Positions 1-9,262 of a stretch of 64,000 nucleotides of DNA are shown one piece after another. Below the pieces are notes generated by a model. The model worked only from the letters and a program-made list of their open reading frames with translations, made no database searches and was not told the DNA's origin. The position numbers and the translations under genes were made by a program. Source of the DNA: Bdellovibrionales bacterium (GTDB lineage Bacteria > Bdellovibrionota > Bdellovibrionia > Bdellovibrionales > JAKFYE01); NCBI GenBank assembly GCA_021731045.1, contig JAKFYE010000015.1, forward strand, positions 79,058 through 143,057, in the 5' to 3' direction. How positions within the stretch are numbered: the first letter of the stretch is position 1; every line of letters starts with the position of its first letter.

Positions 1-151
1 CTTTTAAGGCGCGAAGATCATCACGAACATCTTCGCTTTCGGCTAAACATTCTTCTACAGCTTTGGTGCGCTCTTGATCCAAACGACCTTGAACATAATC
101 GTAAAGTAGCTCACGACATAAGAAATCACTTAGGACGCGTTTTTTAGGCAA
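1..151 (-). CDS. Anti-sigma-factor-like protein, N-terminal part (runs off the left edge)
   Basis: Only the first 50 codons are in the window, so the ORF track does not list it. Reading leftward from a TTG at 151 gives a product starting with PKKRVLSDFLCRELLYDY and rich in Glu/Asp/Arg. A Cys followed by LLYDYVQGRLD resembles the start of the small zinc-finger anti-sigma proteins that sit beside ECF sigma genes. The TTG is preceded by GGAGAGCGCA, and the start overlaps the stop of the sigma-like gene by 8 bases, as in translationally coupled sigma/anti-sigma pairs. The function is inferred from this arrangement; the rest of the protein is not visible. Confidence 0.55.
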   Translation of the reverse strand, partial: MPKKRVLSDFLCRELLYDYVQGRLDQERTKAVEECLAESEDVRDDLRALK

Positions 152-602
152 TGCGCTCTCCTAAAGTAATAAGATGTCCTAGTTGGCGAAGACCTCTCCC
201 AACTCGGTAGCGCACGGAGCCGATCGTAAGGCCTAATCCTCCAGCTATCGTAGCTTCATCAAACTCCAAGATCTGCGAAAGAACGACCGCAACGAGTTCT
301 TCGGAAGTCGACTCCTTATGAAATTGTCTCCACGCGCCTAAAGAAATTCCGTTGGTCAAAATATAATTAGATTTTGAATTTAAAGAGGCTTTATTTAAAA
401 TATGATCGGATTTCATTTTTTCAAAAATAGACGAAATTAAATGAATGACTATAGACGTGCTTTCGCTCTCAGAAAGAGTATTTTTTTTTAAACGTGAGCG
501 GCATTTTTGAATTGTGAGTTCACACGCTTTTTCAGCCAGCTCTTCGTCTAAAAGAGTAAGGTAAAAGAACAGCGCCACAGACTTGATCTGTGTTTCGGTC
601 AT
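144..602 (-). CDS. Sigma-70 region 4-like regulator (ECF-type)
   Basis: 152 residues. The C-terminal third (about 100-145) reads as a sigma region 4 helix-turn-helix: EELVAVVLSQ, then a helix with the ATIAGGLGLTIGSVRYRV pattern. The N-terminal part is helical but I do not recognise a clear region 2, so this is either a divergent ECF sigma factor or a regulator built on region 4. It begins 4 bases after the mreB stop and overlaps the following anti-sigma-like gene, so the three are probably one transcript read leftward. The pairing suggests a membrane- or redox-responsive switch, but the signal is unknown. Confidence 0.6.
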   Translation of the reverse strand: MTETQIKSVALFFYLTLLDEELAEKACELTIQKCRSRLKKNTLSESESTSIVIHLISSIFEKMKSDHILNKASLNSKSNYILTNGISLGAWRQFHKESTSEELVAVVLSQILEFDEATIAGGLGLTIGSVRYRVGRGLRQLGHLITLGERIA

Positions 603-606
603 TGCG

Positions 607-1674
<1,068 letters not shown>

Positions 1675-1676
1675 TT

Positions 1677-1704
1677 AGTGTACGGGACGAAACAAGAGTG
1701 TCAA
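1677..1704 (-). promoter_or_regulatory. Sigma-70-type promoter of mreB
   Basis: On the minus strand a perfect -35 TTGACA (1699-1704) is followed after 16 bases by TACACT (1677-1682), about 30 bases before the mreB ATG. It abuts the stop codon of the upstream amn gene, so mreB can be transcribed independently of amn. Confidence 0.55.
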
Positions 1705-2514
1705 CTACCATTCAAAGTGACGAACTTGATCCCCGCGTTCTTCAAGTTCACACATACTTTCCACCCCAATTTCGAGATGAAGATCTGTATAATCGCGAAA
1801 AACTTTTTTTGCTGACGCGCGCGTTTTAACTTCTTTAAAAGGCAAATCACTTACGAGCAATAATGCGCCGCATGGAACTTTGCACGCGAATGCGGTGATA
1901 AAAAGGGTCGCCGTCTCCATATCTATCGCCGCCGCTTTTTCTTGTGTCAAAACGGCTTTAAATTGATCGTCGAACTCCCAAAAACGATAATCTGTCGTGT
2001 GAATCACACCGGCAGAATATTTATATCCACGCTCTACAATAATTTGGCTGATAAACTTTTGAATTTTAAATGCGGGAAGAGCCGGCACTTCAGGCGGAAG
2101 AAAATGATCCGATGTTCCTTCTCCGCGAATAGCGGCCATCGGTAAAAACATATCGCCGACCTTAAGATCGCGGTGAAGTCCCCCGCACATTCCCAACATT
2201 AAAACCGCACTAGGATTGATTGAAGATAACATTTCAATCACAAGGGCCGACATAGGAGCGCCAATTTTAAAATCGATAATAGAAACATCGAGTGAAGGGA
2301 CATTGCAAATTCTCATGGCGGAACCCGCAAGAATTTTTGAATTATACATTTTGGAAAACCTTTCCATGTAATATTCAAAATTCGTCAAAATCACATGGCT
2401 GCAAATATCTTTAGCCCGTGAGCCGGTATATCGCTCAAGCATATCGAGCGCGATGGCCTTTTTTTCAGGGTGATTCCAAGGTCGTGCAGGTTCTGCCGGA
2501 AGTATTCTTGCCAT
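1705..2514 (-). CDS. amn: AMP nucleosidase, short single-domain form
   Basis: Hydrolyses AMP to adenine and ribose 5-phosphate. The protein belongs to the nucleoside phosphorylase fold: LMLGMCGGLHRDL near residue 110 and the substrate-binding AAAIDMETATLF near 200 are typical of Amn. At 269 residues it matches the catalytic part of the roughly 480-residue enterobacterial enzyme and lacks its N-terminal regulatory domain. The start is set at 2514 (MARILPAEP), which has a clear AGAGGAG ribosome site; the track ORF runs 32 codons further upstream into the divergent promoter region. It is divergent from the SCP2-domain gene. Confidence 0.88.
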   Translation of the reverse strand: MARILPAEPARPWNHPEKKAIALDMLERYTGSRAKDICSHVILTNFEYYMERFSKMYNSKILAGSAMRICNVPSLDVSIIDFKIGAPMSALVIEMLSSINPSAVLMLGMCGGLHRDLKVGDMFLPMAAIRGEGTSDHFLPPEVPALPAFKIQKFISQIIVERGYKYSAGVIHTTDYRFWEFDDQFKAVLTQEKAAAIDMETATLFITAFACKVPCGALLLVSDLPFKEVKTRASAKKVFRDYTDLHLEIGVESMCELEERGDQVRHFEW

Positions 2515-2584
2515 GTGCTCCTCTAGATGATTGAGTAAGGATAACGACTGTCGGGCGTAAGCGCAATAGTGGAGGAGTAATAAT

Positions 2585-3055
2585 ATGACCCATCGCGATT
2601 TAAATTCCATTGTTCAAAAACTTGGGTCTTTTATGACAACGAATAATGCGTGTGCGCAGGCAGCAAAAAGTTTAGGCCGCGGCGTCGAAATCGGAATTAC
2701 CGTTGAGGGTATTGACTGTACATTTTTTCGAAACGCGGAAGGCCCTGGCTTTGAAGTTCGAAAAGCAAAAAATCCTGACGTCACTTTTAAAATGAGTCCA
2801 CTTGCGACTGATACCTTATGCGACGTCCATGATCGTACACTTGGCGAGCTGGGCGTAGAGGTTTTAAAACAATATTTAGCGGGTGAAGTTCAGGTGCGAG
2901 TCAACGGAAGTCTTTTTGGAATTATGAAAAATGGATACCTCGGCATCATAAAAGATGCCGGACTGCCATTTGCGAAGTTTTTGGCCGAGCACGGAGTCGC
3001 TAACATTTCAAAAATTCCAGAAATTATAAAAAAGCTTAAAAAGAAAGCGTTATGA
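2585..3055 (+). CDS. SCP2 sterol-carrier-domain protein
   Basis: 156 residues with the features of a stand-alone SCP2 domain: an N-terminal helix, strands around ITVEGIDCTFF, and PDVTFKMSPLATDTL followed by a helix and LAGEVQVRVNGSLFGIMK, the hydrophobic lipid-binding half. Such domains bind fatty-acyl or sterol-like lipids, but the bacterial role is mostly undefined. GGAGGAG precedes the ATG. The gene is divergent from amn, and its last codons overlap the glpD stop codon tail-to-tail by 6 bases. Confidence 0.75.
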   Translation: MTHRDLNSIVQKLGSFMTTNNACAQAAKSLGRGVEIGITVEGIDCTFFRNAEGPGFEVRKAKNPDVTFKMSPLATDTLCDVHDRTLGELGVEVLKQYLAGEVQVRVNGSLFGIMKNGYLGIIKDAGLPFAKFLAEHGVANISKIPEIIKKLKKKAL

Positions 3056-4681
3056 GCTCCAACCCATCTCAAATTTAAGGTGAGTTTCGATTCTCTGCTT
3101 TTGTTTTGAAATTTCGGCTACTGACCAACCGAGTTCGTGCGAAAACACTTCGCAGATTTCATCGATAAACGGAAGGCCGTGATCTTTTCTTGCAAGAAAT
3201 AGCGGCGCCCGACGAATATAAAAATCATCCAGATGGATGCACATTGTTTCGTGAATGGCATAATAAGCTTCCATTTGCCAAATAGATTTATGACCACGTG
3301 CTTTTGCAATCTCTAAAATATCTAAAGCTTCAAGTCCATGTCGCTCTACCAAAAAAGCAACCTCTTCGCTTGAACGCTGATACTTTTCCGCAAAGCTTGC
3401 GACTTGTATTCGTGATCTATTGAAATTTTCAACCGAGGCTTTAGGATTAAGGGGTATTTTCGTGTTTGATTTTGAAAAACGCGCACGATCTTCTATAGAA
3501 AATTGATTGAGTGCGAAGTCCACAATTTCTTGTGCCATATGACGATAGGTCGTGTACTTTCCGCCCGCAACGAAAGTAAAGTTGCGTGGATCTGTCCATA
3601 TTTTATGTTCGCGACTTGTTTTGCCTTCAGAAGAAGACCCATCAAAAACTAACGGGCGCACTCCCGAGTAAGAGGCTACAATATCTGCACGCGTGATGCG
3701 CGCGCCCGGAAAGTATTCTTCAATAATACTTAAAATATATTTTACATCGGCTTCTTCGGTGTGAACCTGTGCGGGATCACCGGGATAGTCTGTATCCGTA
3801 GTTCCAATAATAATCATTTCGTGTCGAGGAATTCCAAAAACAATTCTATTTTTAGCATCATCCACCATAACGACGGCCTCTTTTAATGGTAGTCGTTTAC
3901 GATCAAACGTAAGGTGAACACCCTTTGTTGGTCTTAGTGTTTTTTTCCAATCTCTGAGAATGTCCTCACCAAAAATATCGGTCCAAGGTCCTACTGAGCC
4001 TACGAAGTGTTTGGCCTTGAGTGAAAATTCTTTTCCGCTCAATTGATCGCGGCACACAAGAGCCGAAACTTTATTCTGCTGATATTCAACGTTTCCAACT
4101 TGAACATAGTTTGCCGCGACCGCCCCGTTGCCAAAAGCCGAACGATGCGTTTCGAGCGTGAGACGATCATCATCCATATAGGCATCGTAATACGCATACG
4201 CACCTTCGAGTTCCATCGGCCGTAACAAAGGTAAACGGCTGAGGGTTTCTTCTCGCTCTAATCTTTCGTGCATTTCGGGAGCATCAAACATCGAAAGGAC
4301 ATCGTATAAAAACATTCCGAGTCCCATTTTAAACATACCCACCTTTGATGATTCATAGAGTGGAAGTACAAATTTGAGTGGATGTACTAAGTGTGGCGCG
4401 ATTTCAAAGAGCGTTTTACGCTCAGAGAGGGCTTCAAAAACTAAACCGAATTCTAAGTTTTCTAAATAGCGTATCCCGCCATGAATGAGTTTACTAGAAC
4501 GTGAACTCGTACCAAAAGCAAAATCACGAGCTTCGACCAGCGCCACTTTCATACCGCGACTGGCGGCATCCCGAGCGACTCCGGCGCCGTTAATTCCGCC
4601 CCCGACGATGGCGAGGTCAAAAGTTTCACGACTCATACGCTCAATATTTTTTTGCCGCTGAAAAACAGAGAATGGCTTCAT
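3050..4681 (-). CDS. glpD: Aerobic glycerol-3-phosphate dehydrogenase
   Basis: FAD-dependent, membrane-associated enzyme that oxidises sn-glycerol 3-phosphate to dihydroxyacetone phosphate and passes electrons to quinone. The dinucleotide-binding site LAIVGGGINGAG lies near residue 23, followed by SSRSSKLIHGGIRYLE, a family signature; the C-terminal DAO domain contains WTDPRNFTFVAGGKYTTYR. The 543-residue length is normal. The start at 4681 leaves a 9-base gap to xth, so the two are likely co-transcribed; MSRETFD 15 codons later is an alternative start. No glpF or glpK is in the window. Confidence 0.92.
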   Translation of the reverse strand: MKPFSVFQRQKNIERMSRETFDLAIVGGGINGAGVARDAASRGMKVALVEARDFAFGTSSRSSKLIHGGIRYLENLEFGLVFEALSERKTLFEIAPHLVHPLKFVLPLYESSKVGMFKMGLGMFLYDVLSMFDAPEMHERLEREETLSRLPLLRPMELEGAYAYYDAYMDDDRLTLETHRSAFGNGAVAANYVQVGNVEYQQNKVSALVCRDQLSGKEFSLKAKHFVGSVGPWTDIFGEDILRDWKKTLRPTKGVHLTFDRKRLPLKEAVVMVDDAKNRIVFGIPRHEMIIIGTTDTDYPGDPAQVHTEEADVKYILSIIEEYFPGARITRADIVASYSGVRPLVFDGSSSEGKTSREHKIWTDPRNFTFVAGGKYTTYRHMAQEIVDFALNQFSIEDRARFSKSNTKIPLNPKASVENFNRSRIQVASFAEKYQRSSEEVAFLVERHGLEALDILEIAKARGHKSIWQMEAYYAIHETMCIHLDDFYIRRAPLFLARKDHGLPFIDEICEVFSHELGWSVAEISKQKQRIETHLKFEMGWSS

Positions 4682-4690
4682 ATGTAATGC

Positions 4691-5455
4691 CTAGTCTGCC
4701 ACGATGAGTTCAATTGGGCAATGATCTGAACCTTTTATTTGCGAATGAATGATTGAACCTTTAATACGATCACGGAACTCTTCATTAATACAATGATAGT
4801 CGATTCGCCATCCCACATTTTTTTCGCGAACTCCGGGGCGATAACTCCACCATGTATAATGTCCGCCCTCTTGTTCAAATTCACGAAAAGTATCAACAAA
4901 ACCTGAAGATAAAAACTGGTCCATCCATTTTCGCTCTTCTGGCAAAAACCCGGCGGTTTTAGTATTCGATTTGGGATTTTTAAGATCAATTTCTTTATGA
5001 GCAACATTATAGTCACCACATAAAATTATGTTCTTCCCTTTTTTTACGAGACTCTGACAATGCTTCTGGATTTTTTTATTAAATTCTAATTTGTATGGTA
5101 ATCGTGTGTGCTCTCGTTGCGAATTTGGAAAATATGTGTTCAATAATACAAAGTCTTTAAATTCGATTTGTAAAACACGGCCTTCCCTATCAAAGGAAGG
5201 ATCGCCAATTCCTTTTGTTACAGAGATTGGCTCTTGTTTAGAATAAATAGAAACTCCGCTATAACCGGGCTTCTCTGCAGGAAACCATATGGCGTGGTAT
5301 TTAAATGGATTTTTGTGGTGTTCTAAAAGCTGGTGCTCCTGAATTTTAATTTCTTGCAAGCATAGAATATCAGGCTTCTTTTTTTCAAAAAAACCGTAGA
5401 GCCCCTTGTCCCAAGAGGCTCTCAAACCATTGACATTCCAAGACACCAGCTTCAT
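4691..5455 (-). CDS. xth: Exodeoxyribonuclease III (AP endonuclease)
   Basis: Base-excision-repair nuclease of the ExoIII/APE1 family that incises abasic sites and removes 3' blocks. The 254-residue protein begins KLVSWNVNGLRA and carries the metal-binding Glu in CLQEIKI (near 35), the catalytic GDYNVAH (near 147), and the terminal SDHCPIEL with the catalytic Asp-His pair. Length and motif spacing are normal. It is followed closely by glpD and is head-to-head with a lipoprotein gene only 12 bases away. Confidence 0.93.
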   Translation of the reverse strand: MKLVSWNVNGLRASWDKGLYGFFEKKKPDILCLQEIKIQEHQLLEHHKNPFKYHAIWFPAEKPGYSGVSIYSKQEPISVTKGIGDPSFDREGRVLQIEFKDFVLLNTYFPNSQREHTRLPYKLEFNKKIQKHCQSLVKKGKNIILCGDYNVAHKEIDLKNPKSNTKTAGFLPEERKWMDQFLSSGFVDTFREFEQEGGHYTWWSYRPGVREKNVGWRIDYHCINEEFRDRIKGSIIHSQIKGSDHCPIELIVAD

Positions 5456-5467
5456 GCTTTTATCTTT

Positions 5468-6328
5468 ATGCTAAAAAATATGTGGGTTTCAATTTTATTC
5501 GTAAGTTTTATCGTAGCGGGATGCGCTTCGTTGAAGAGAACTTCAACCGTTCCTCCCGGCGTAAATCCTCTGCCGCCTGTTGAAGCCCCGACAGTCAATG
5601 ATCTCCCTTTGCCTGAAGGGCAATGGAAAGTCGAAAGCCAAGATTTTCGCCCCGAACTCACTCGTTGGGTTGAGAAAAACACAAAAGCTACTTACACAAA
5701 AGTAGCGCAAGAAGCCCAAAGACAAATTAATAAAAACGGCCTGATTTATATTGTAGATGTTAAAAATCTTGCTGAAAAATATTTTGGTTATAAATCTCTC
5801 ACTTTACCAAACGGACACGACATCCATTTTTCTACCGCCAATTCTTTTGAAGGTACGTGTGGAGAGAAATACGTAAAAGTTTCGGTGATGGGCTTTGAAA
5901 ATGGACTTCCGATTCTTTTGACAAACGATGGACCTAAAACCGTTAAAGGCCTCACTCTTGAAAAAACTTTGTTACGTCGATCCGAGGCCGATACGACCGG
6001 CGTAATTCTGTATCGCCCACAAGCCGAACCTCCATGGAATATTGCTCCCGACGGTAAAAGTTTGATCTGGCAATATGATTTAAAACAAAGTTTGCTTTTG
6101 CAATGGTGGCAAAAGCTCGCCCGTCGCTACCGGGAGTTACGCGAAGAACGACCGTATATTGCGGTACGAATTACCGAAGATAAGTTTGTTGTCGAGACCT
6201 ACGAAAAAACTTTGCTCCCAGCAGCCTACGAACAAGTGAATCCGAATCAAAAAGACGATCCTTATTTAATACGCCGAGTGTATAAACCAAAGGGAATCGT
6301 CGTCGACTTCGAAGCCAAATGTACATGA
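5468..6328 (+). CDS. Predicted lipoprotein of unknown function
   Basis: 286 residues. A short signal peptide ends in a lipobox (SFIVAGC, Cys near residue 19), so the protein should be lipidated; the following Pro-rich stretch looks like a linker. The body is hydrophilic with a long charged helical segment (WWQKLARRYRELREERPY) and I recognise no domain. No Shine-Dalgarno sequence precedes either possible start (ATG at 5468 or 5480), and the start lies 12 bases from the divergent xth start. After its TGA stop the same frame continues for 14 codons to a TAA inside the long inverted repeat (see findings). Confidence 0.75.
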   Translation: MLKNMWVSILFVSFIVAGCASLKRTSTVPPGVNPLPPVEAPTVNDLPLPEGQWKVESQDFRPELTRWVEKNTKATYTKVAQEAQRQINKNGLIYIVDVKNLAEKYFGYKSLTLPNGHDIHFSTANSFEGTCGEKYVKVSVMGFENGLPILLTNDGPKTVKGLTLEKTLLRRSEADTTGVILYRPQAEPPWNIAPDGKSLIWQYDLKQSLLLQWWQKLARRYRELREERPYIAVRITEDKFVVETYEKTLLPAAYEQVNPNQKDDPYLIRRVYKPKGIVVDFEAKCT

Positions 6329-6356
6329 TTCTTCACCAACACACGTCTTACCTGGG

Positions 6357-6518
6357 TTTCTTTCCAATTCTAAATTTCGAATATATCTCTGAATAAGGGC
6401 GTCCTCCATGAGCGCGTTCGCGCACTTTCGAGGCCATCCTTGGCCTCGAATTCGCTTTGCGAAACGTGCGCTCAATCCTTATTCAGAGATATATTCGAAA
6501 TTTAGAATTGGAAAGAAA
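6357..6518. repeat. Long hairpin element 1: perfect 42-bp inverted repeat
   Basis: Bases 6357-6398 and 6477-6518 are exact reverse complements over 42 bases, separated by 78 bases. The loop is itself structured: TGAGCGC pairs with GCGCTCA, and TTCGAGGCCA with TGGCCTCGAA. It sits between convergent genes. The right arm encodes the last codons (ISFQF-stop) of a leftward remnant, and the left arm encodes SFQF-stop in the rightward direction. It could act as a two-way terminator, but the stem is far longer than a normal terminator and lacks a T-tract. Confidence 0.85.
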
Positions 6519-6615
6519 TCGTGAAAATGTGCGCTTGTTGAGGAACACTGGGATTGGGCGCAAGCTCGTGTAGGCTGAATTGGAGACTCGGTACGGACAC
6601 ACTTTTGGGACGCAT
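6502..6615 (-). pseudogene. Possible 3' remnant of an outer-membrane beta-barrel gene
   Basis: The frame of the 118-residue track ORF contains, after the stop of the neighbouring real gene, a stretch ending AHIFTISFQF-stop. It alternates hydrophobic residues and ends in Phe, as the last strand of an outer-membrane barrel does, preceded by LQFSLHELAPNPSVPQQ. Upstream this frame becomes low-complexity and overlaps the 6668-7075 gene, so only the last 37 codons look protein-like. I read it as the leftover end of a lost barrel gene; this rests on composition only. Confidence 0.35.
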
Positions 6616-6629
6616 TGAGTCCCAAAAGT
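6601..6629 (-). terminator. Hairpin downstream of the 6668-7075 gene
   Basis: ACTTTTGGGAC and GTCCCAAAAGT form a perfect 11-bp stem with a 7-base loop, about 40 bases after the stop codon of the leftward gene. No long T-run follows on the minus strand, so it may be an RNA 3'-end hairpin rather than a classic terminator. Confidence 0.4.
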
Positions 6630-6667
6630 AAGTCCTTACCTTTTTGCCTTTTTGATATCCGTGCCTT

Positions 6668-7075
6668 TTAGCGTTTGGTGGTTTTGATTTCTTTGGTTTC
6701 GGTGTTGAGGGTGTAGAAGACGCTTTGGAGGTGTTTGTCGCGGGCGTATTTGGTGGCGGTTTCGAGTAGGATTTTGGAGGCGACTGCGCTGACGGCCGAA
6801 ATGTGTTCAACCCATAGGACTTGGGTGAGGCCTTGATAGAATAATAAGGGTTGAGCAAGGAAGTAGCCTTGGAATTCTTTTTTTTCGGAGTTGGACCACA
6901 GACCGACGCTCCAGCCAGTGGTAAGATAATGATTTAAAGATTCTTCGCGCCAAGGAGCATTCCACGAGAACATTTCTCGTTCCATGGGGTCTTGAATTTT
7001 TTGTTCGAGTTTTATGAGTTCGAACTCTCGAATGAAGGTTTTGGCTGTGAGGTCGAGAATTTGAATGAGTTCCAT
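6668..7075 (-). CDS. Hypothetical protein, possibly acetyltransferase-like
   Basis: 135 residues, amphipathic, with aromatic strands (GWSVGLWSNSEKKEFQGYFLAQPLLFYQGL) followed by a helix (SAVASKILLETATKYARDKHLQSVFYTLN). The pattern of strands, a helix, then a variable-residue strand recalls a GNAT acetyltransferase half, but I see no clear acetyl-CoA loop and do not assign the family. It is chosen over the overlapping 118-residue frame because that frame is Pro/Ser/Lys low-complexity. The Shine-Dalgarno sequence is weak. It is divergent from the HAD-phosphatase gene. Confidence 0.6.
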   Translation of the reverse strand: MELIQILDLTAKTFIREFELIKLEQKIQDPMEREMFSWNAPWREESLNHYLTTGWSVGLWSNSEKKEFQGYFLAQPLLFYQGLTQVLWVEHISAVSAVASKILLETATKYARDKHLQSVFYTLNTETKEIKTTKR

Positions 7076-7150
7076 CGTTATTTTTGTATACCGTGAAGAC
7101 CCTGTTATTAGTAGAATCTTATATGTCTATACGCAAAAATAGGTGGGACG

Positions 7151-7900
7151 ATGGCCGCTCTTTATGAAAAAGAATTAGCAGATTTAAAAACCAAGCTTAA
7201 AAAAGCAAAGGCCGAGACTCAAGGGCCGTGGATTGCGGCATTTGATGCTGATGGGACGCTTTGGGATATCGACCTCGGGGAGCTTTTTTTTGAACATCAG
7301 ATTCAAAATTGTAATTTAAAGTTGCCCACTGATCCTTGGAAATATTATGAAGACGCAAAAAAAGTAGACCCGCCTACGGCTTATCTTTGGCTCGCGCAAA
7401 TTAACAAAGGGCAACCTTTGAAACGCGTGCAGACTTGGGCCGAGAATACGTTCGTCGAAAACTCGCCGTTTCCGATTTTCAAATTTCAAAAAGATCTCAT
7501 CGCATTTTTGCACGAAGAGCGTTTTTTAGTTTACGTCGTCACCGCTTCGGTCAAATGGGCAGTTGAGCCCGGAGCCCAGCGATTGGGAATTCCCGCGTCT
7601 CGTGTTTTAGGTATCACCACCAAAGTTCGCGATGGCGTTATCTCTGATATTCAAGACGGCCCTATCACCTATCGTGCGGGCAAAGCCGAAGCTTTACTTA
7701 AAGCCACCAACGGCGTGCGCCCGATTTTTTGTGCCGGCAATACTCTCGGAGATTTACACTTACTCGAATCCGCAACTCATGTCGCCGCAGCCATCGTTTC
7801 CCAAAAGCCCGACGAACATTTATTTTCTACGGAGCAAGAGTTGCAAACCCAAGCTCGCCTTAATGACTGGATCTGTTTTGACTTTAGCTCTGAATATTAA
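7151..7900 (+). CDS. HAD-superfamily phosphatase (phosphoserine-phosphatase-like)
   Basis: 249 residues. Motif I is FDADGTLWD near residue 31, with the nucleophilic Asp and the acid/base Asp two residues later. Motif II is YVVTAS near 125, a Lys lies at RAGKAEAL near 178, and motif IV is AGNTLGDLHLL near 200. A helical cap follows motif I (LGELFFEHQIQ). This order and the cap position match the HAD subclass I-b phosphoserine phosphatase group, but the substrate cannot be told. The ribosome site AGGTGGG precedes the ATG. The gene stands alone, convergent with pepP. Confidence 0.8.
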   Translation: MAALYEKELADLKTKLKKAKAETQGPWIAAFDADGTLWDIDLGELFFEHQIQNCNLKLPTDPWKYYEDAKKVDPPTAYLWLAQINKGQPLKRVQTWAENTFVENSPFPIFKFQKDLIAFLHEERFLVYVVTASVKWAVEPGAQRLGIPASRVLGITTKVRDGVISDIQDGPITYRAGKAEALLKATNGVRPIFCAGNTLGDLHLLESATHVAAAIVSQKPDEHLFSTEQELQTQARLNDWICFDFSSEY

Positions 7901-7936
7901 GATCTCACCTTACCAAGTCACGCAGCCTCGTATTTT

Positions 7937-9253
7937 TTAATTTCTCATGACCGCTTCAATATCAGAAGTTTCTTTTGGAGCCTTTAGAGTCATGTTGAAA
8001 TGGCCGGTTTCGGTGACGACGATATTGTCTTCGATTCTGACGCCCATCCCACGAAATTCGGCGGGGGCCGATTCGTCATTTGATGGAACATAGAGGCCCG
8101 GCTCAACTGTAAAGATCATTCCTGGCTCAAGTGCGCGCGATTCACCGTTCAAAGTGTAAGGCCCGAGGTCGTGTACGTCCATGCCTAACCAGTGTGAGAC
8201 TCCGTGCGGATAGTATTTTTTAAACGCCATAGATTCAATGGCGTCTTCAACCGAGCCTTTGAGTAAGCCAAGCTCTAGCATGGCCTGAGTTAAAATTTTT
8301 ATGGTAGCCGTTTGAAGATTCTTGAAAACTAAGCCGGGTTTAATCATATTTAAAATTTCTTTTTGCGCGAACAAAACGCAATTATAAAACTTTTTTTGAC
8401 TCTCACTGAATTTGCCATTGACCGGAAACGTTCTCGTAATGTCGCCGGTAAAATAGTTCCACTCTGTGCCAGCATCGACTAATAAAAACTCACCATCGCG
8501 GCATTCTTGATCGTTGAAATTATAGTGAAGCGTTGTTGATCCATTCCCACTGGCCACAATCGCGTTGTAACCCATACGCGGAGATTGGTGCATCATAAAC
8601 GTGTGGCGAAGCACGGCTTCAACTTGTCGCTCGTTAACTCCCGGTTTAGTAAACTTCATCACGGCGATGTGCCCTTCGGCAGAAATTTCGCAGGCCTTCT
8701 TCTGCCATTCGATATCTTTTGGAGATTTCATAAGGCGCATCTCACCGAGAACTTCAAACGGATCGACCACCGGCTTTAAGCCGAGCCCGCTTCGACCCAG
8801 TTTTTCTCGCGCAACATCTAAAGCCTTCGCAAATGTTTTATCAAAGTCACTATTTTGATAGAGTCGATAGTACACGCGATCCACCGGCATCAAAAGATCT
8901 GGCAGAACAGAGTCCATTTCGTTAATGGAATATGTTTTATCAAAGCCAAACTCCGCCTTCGCACCTTCTGGTCCGTAGCGAAAGCCATCCCATGTTTCTC
9001 GAAGAGGATCCTTCGGCAACACAAACATAACGGTTTCTGGATTTTGTCCAGGACGATACACAAGCACGGAGCCTGGTTCTTCATATCCTGTGAGATAAAA
9101 TAAATTTGTGTCCTGGCGATATTCATAGTGAACATCGTGATTGCGTATTAACGCCGGATGCGCGGGTATAACCATCGCGCCACCTTTTATTTTTTCGGCG
9201 ATCTTGCGTCGACGATCGGCAAATATTTTTATATCTAAATCAGGCTTTCTCAT
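7937..9253 (-). CDS. pepP: Xaa-Pro aminopeptidase (aminopeptidase P)
   Basis: M24B metallopeptidase that removes N-terminal residues preceding proline. The N-terminal domain starts at residue 6 and contains the family segment DTNLFYLTGYEEPGSVL. The pita-bread domain shows all metal ligands: the Asp pair in LLVDAGTEW and FTGDITRTF, the His in YPHGVSHWLGMDVHD, and the Glu pair in FTVEPGLY and VRIEDNIV. The 438-residue length is normal, and AGGAG precedes the start. It is the last gene of a six-gene leftward run, 9 bases after the patatin-like gene. Confidence 0.92.
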   Translation of the reverse strand: MRKPDLDIKIFADRRRKIAEKIKGGAMVIPAHPALIRNHDVHYEYRQDTNLFYLTGYEEPGSVLVYRPGQNPETVMFVLPKDPLRETWDGFRYGPEGAKAEFGFDKTYSINEMDSVLPDLLMPVDRVYYRLYQNSDFDKTFAKALDVAREKLGRSGLGLKPVVDPFEVLGEMRLMKSPKDIEWQKKACEISAEGHIAVMKFTKPGVNERQVEAVLRHTFMMHQSPRMGYNAIVASGNGSTTLHYNFNDQECRDGEFLLVDAGTEWNYFTGDITRTFPVNGKFSESQKKFYNCVLFAQKEILNMIKPGLVFKNLQTATIKILTQAMLELGLLKGSVEDAIESMAFKKYYPHGVSHWLGMDVHDLGPYTLNGESRALEPGMIFTVEPGLYVPSNDESAPAEFRGMGVRIEDNIVVTETGHFNMTLKAPKETSDIEAVMRN

Positions 9254-9262
9254 AACTGGCTC

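Noticed and set aside
6502-6858. 118-residue minus-strand ORF as a full gene
   Set aside because: Its upstream two-thirds are Pro/Ser/Lys low-complexity and overlap the better 6668-7075 frame; only the last 37 codons look protein-like.
7151-7900. HAD phosphatase as the missing MurNAc-6-phosphate phosphatase MupP
   Set aside because: Its cap and motif order fit the phosphoserine-phosphatase subclass, not the Gph-like MupP type, and it is 20 kb from amgK-murU.
8585-9135. ORFs on both strands within pepP
   Set aside because: Short, alternative-frame shadows of a well-supported aminopeptidase gene.
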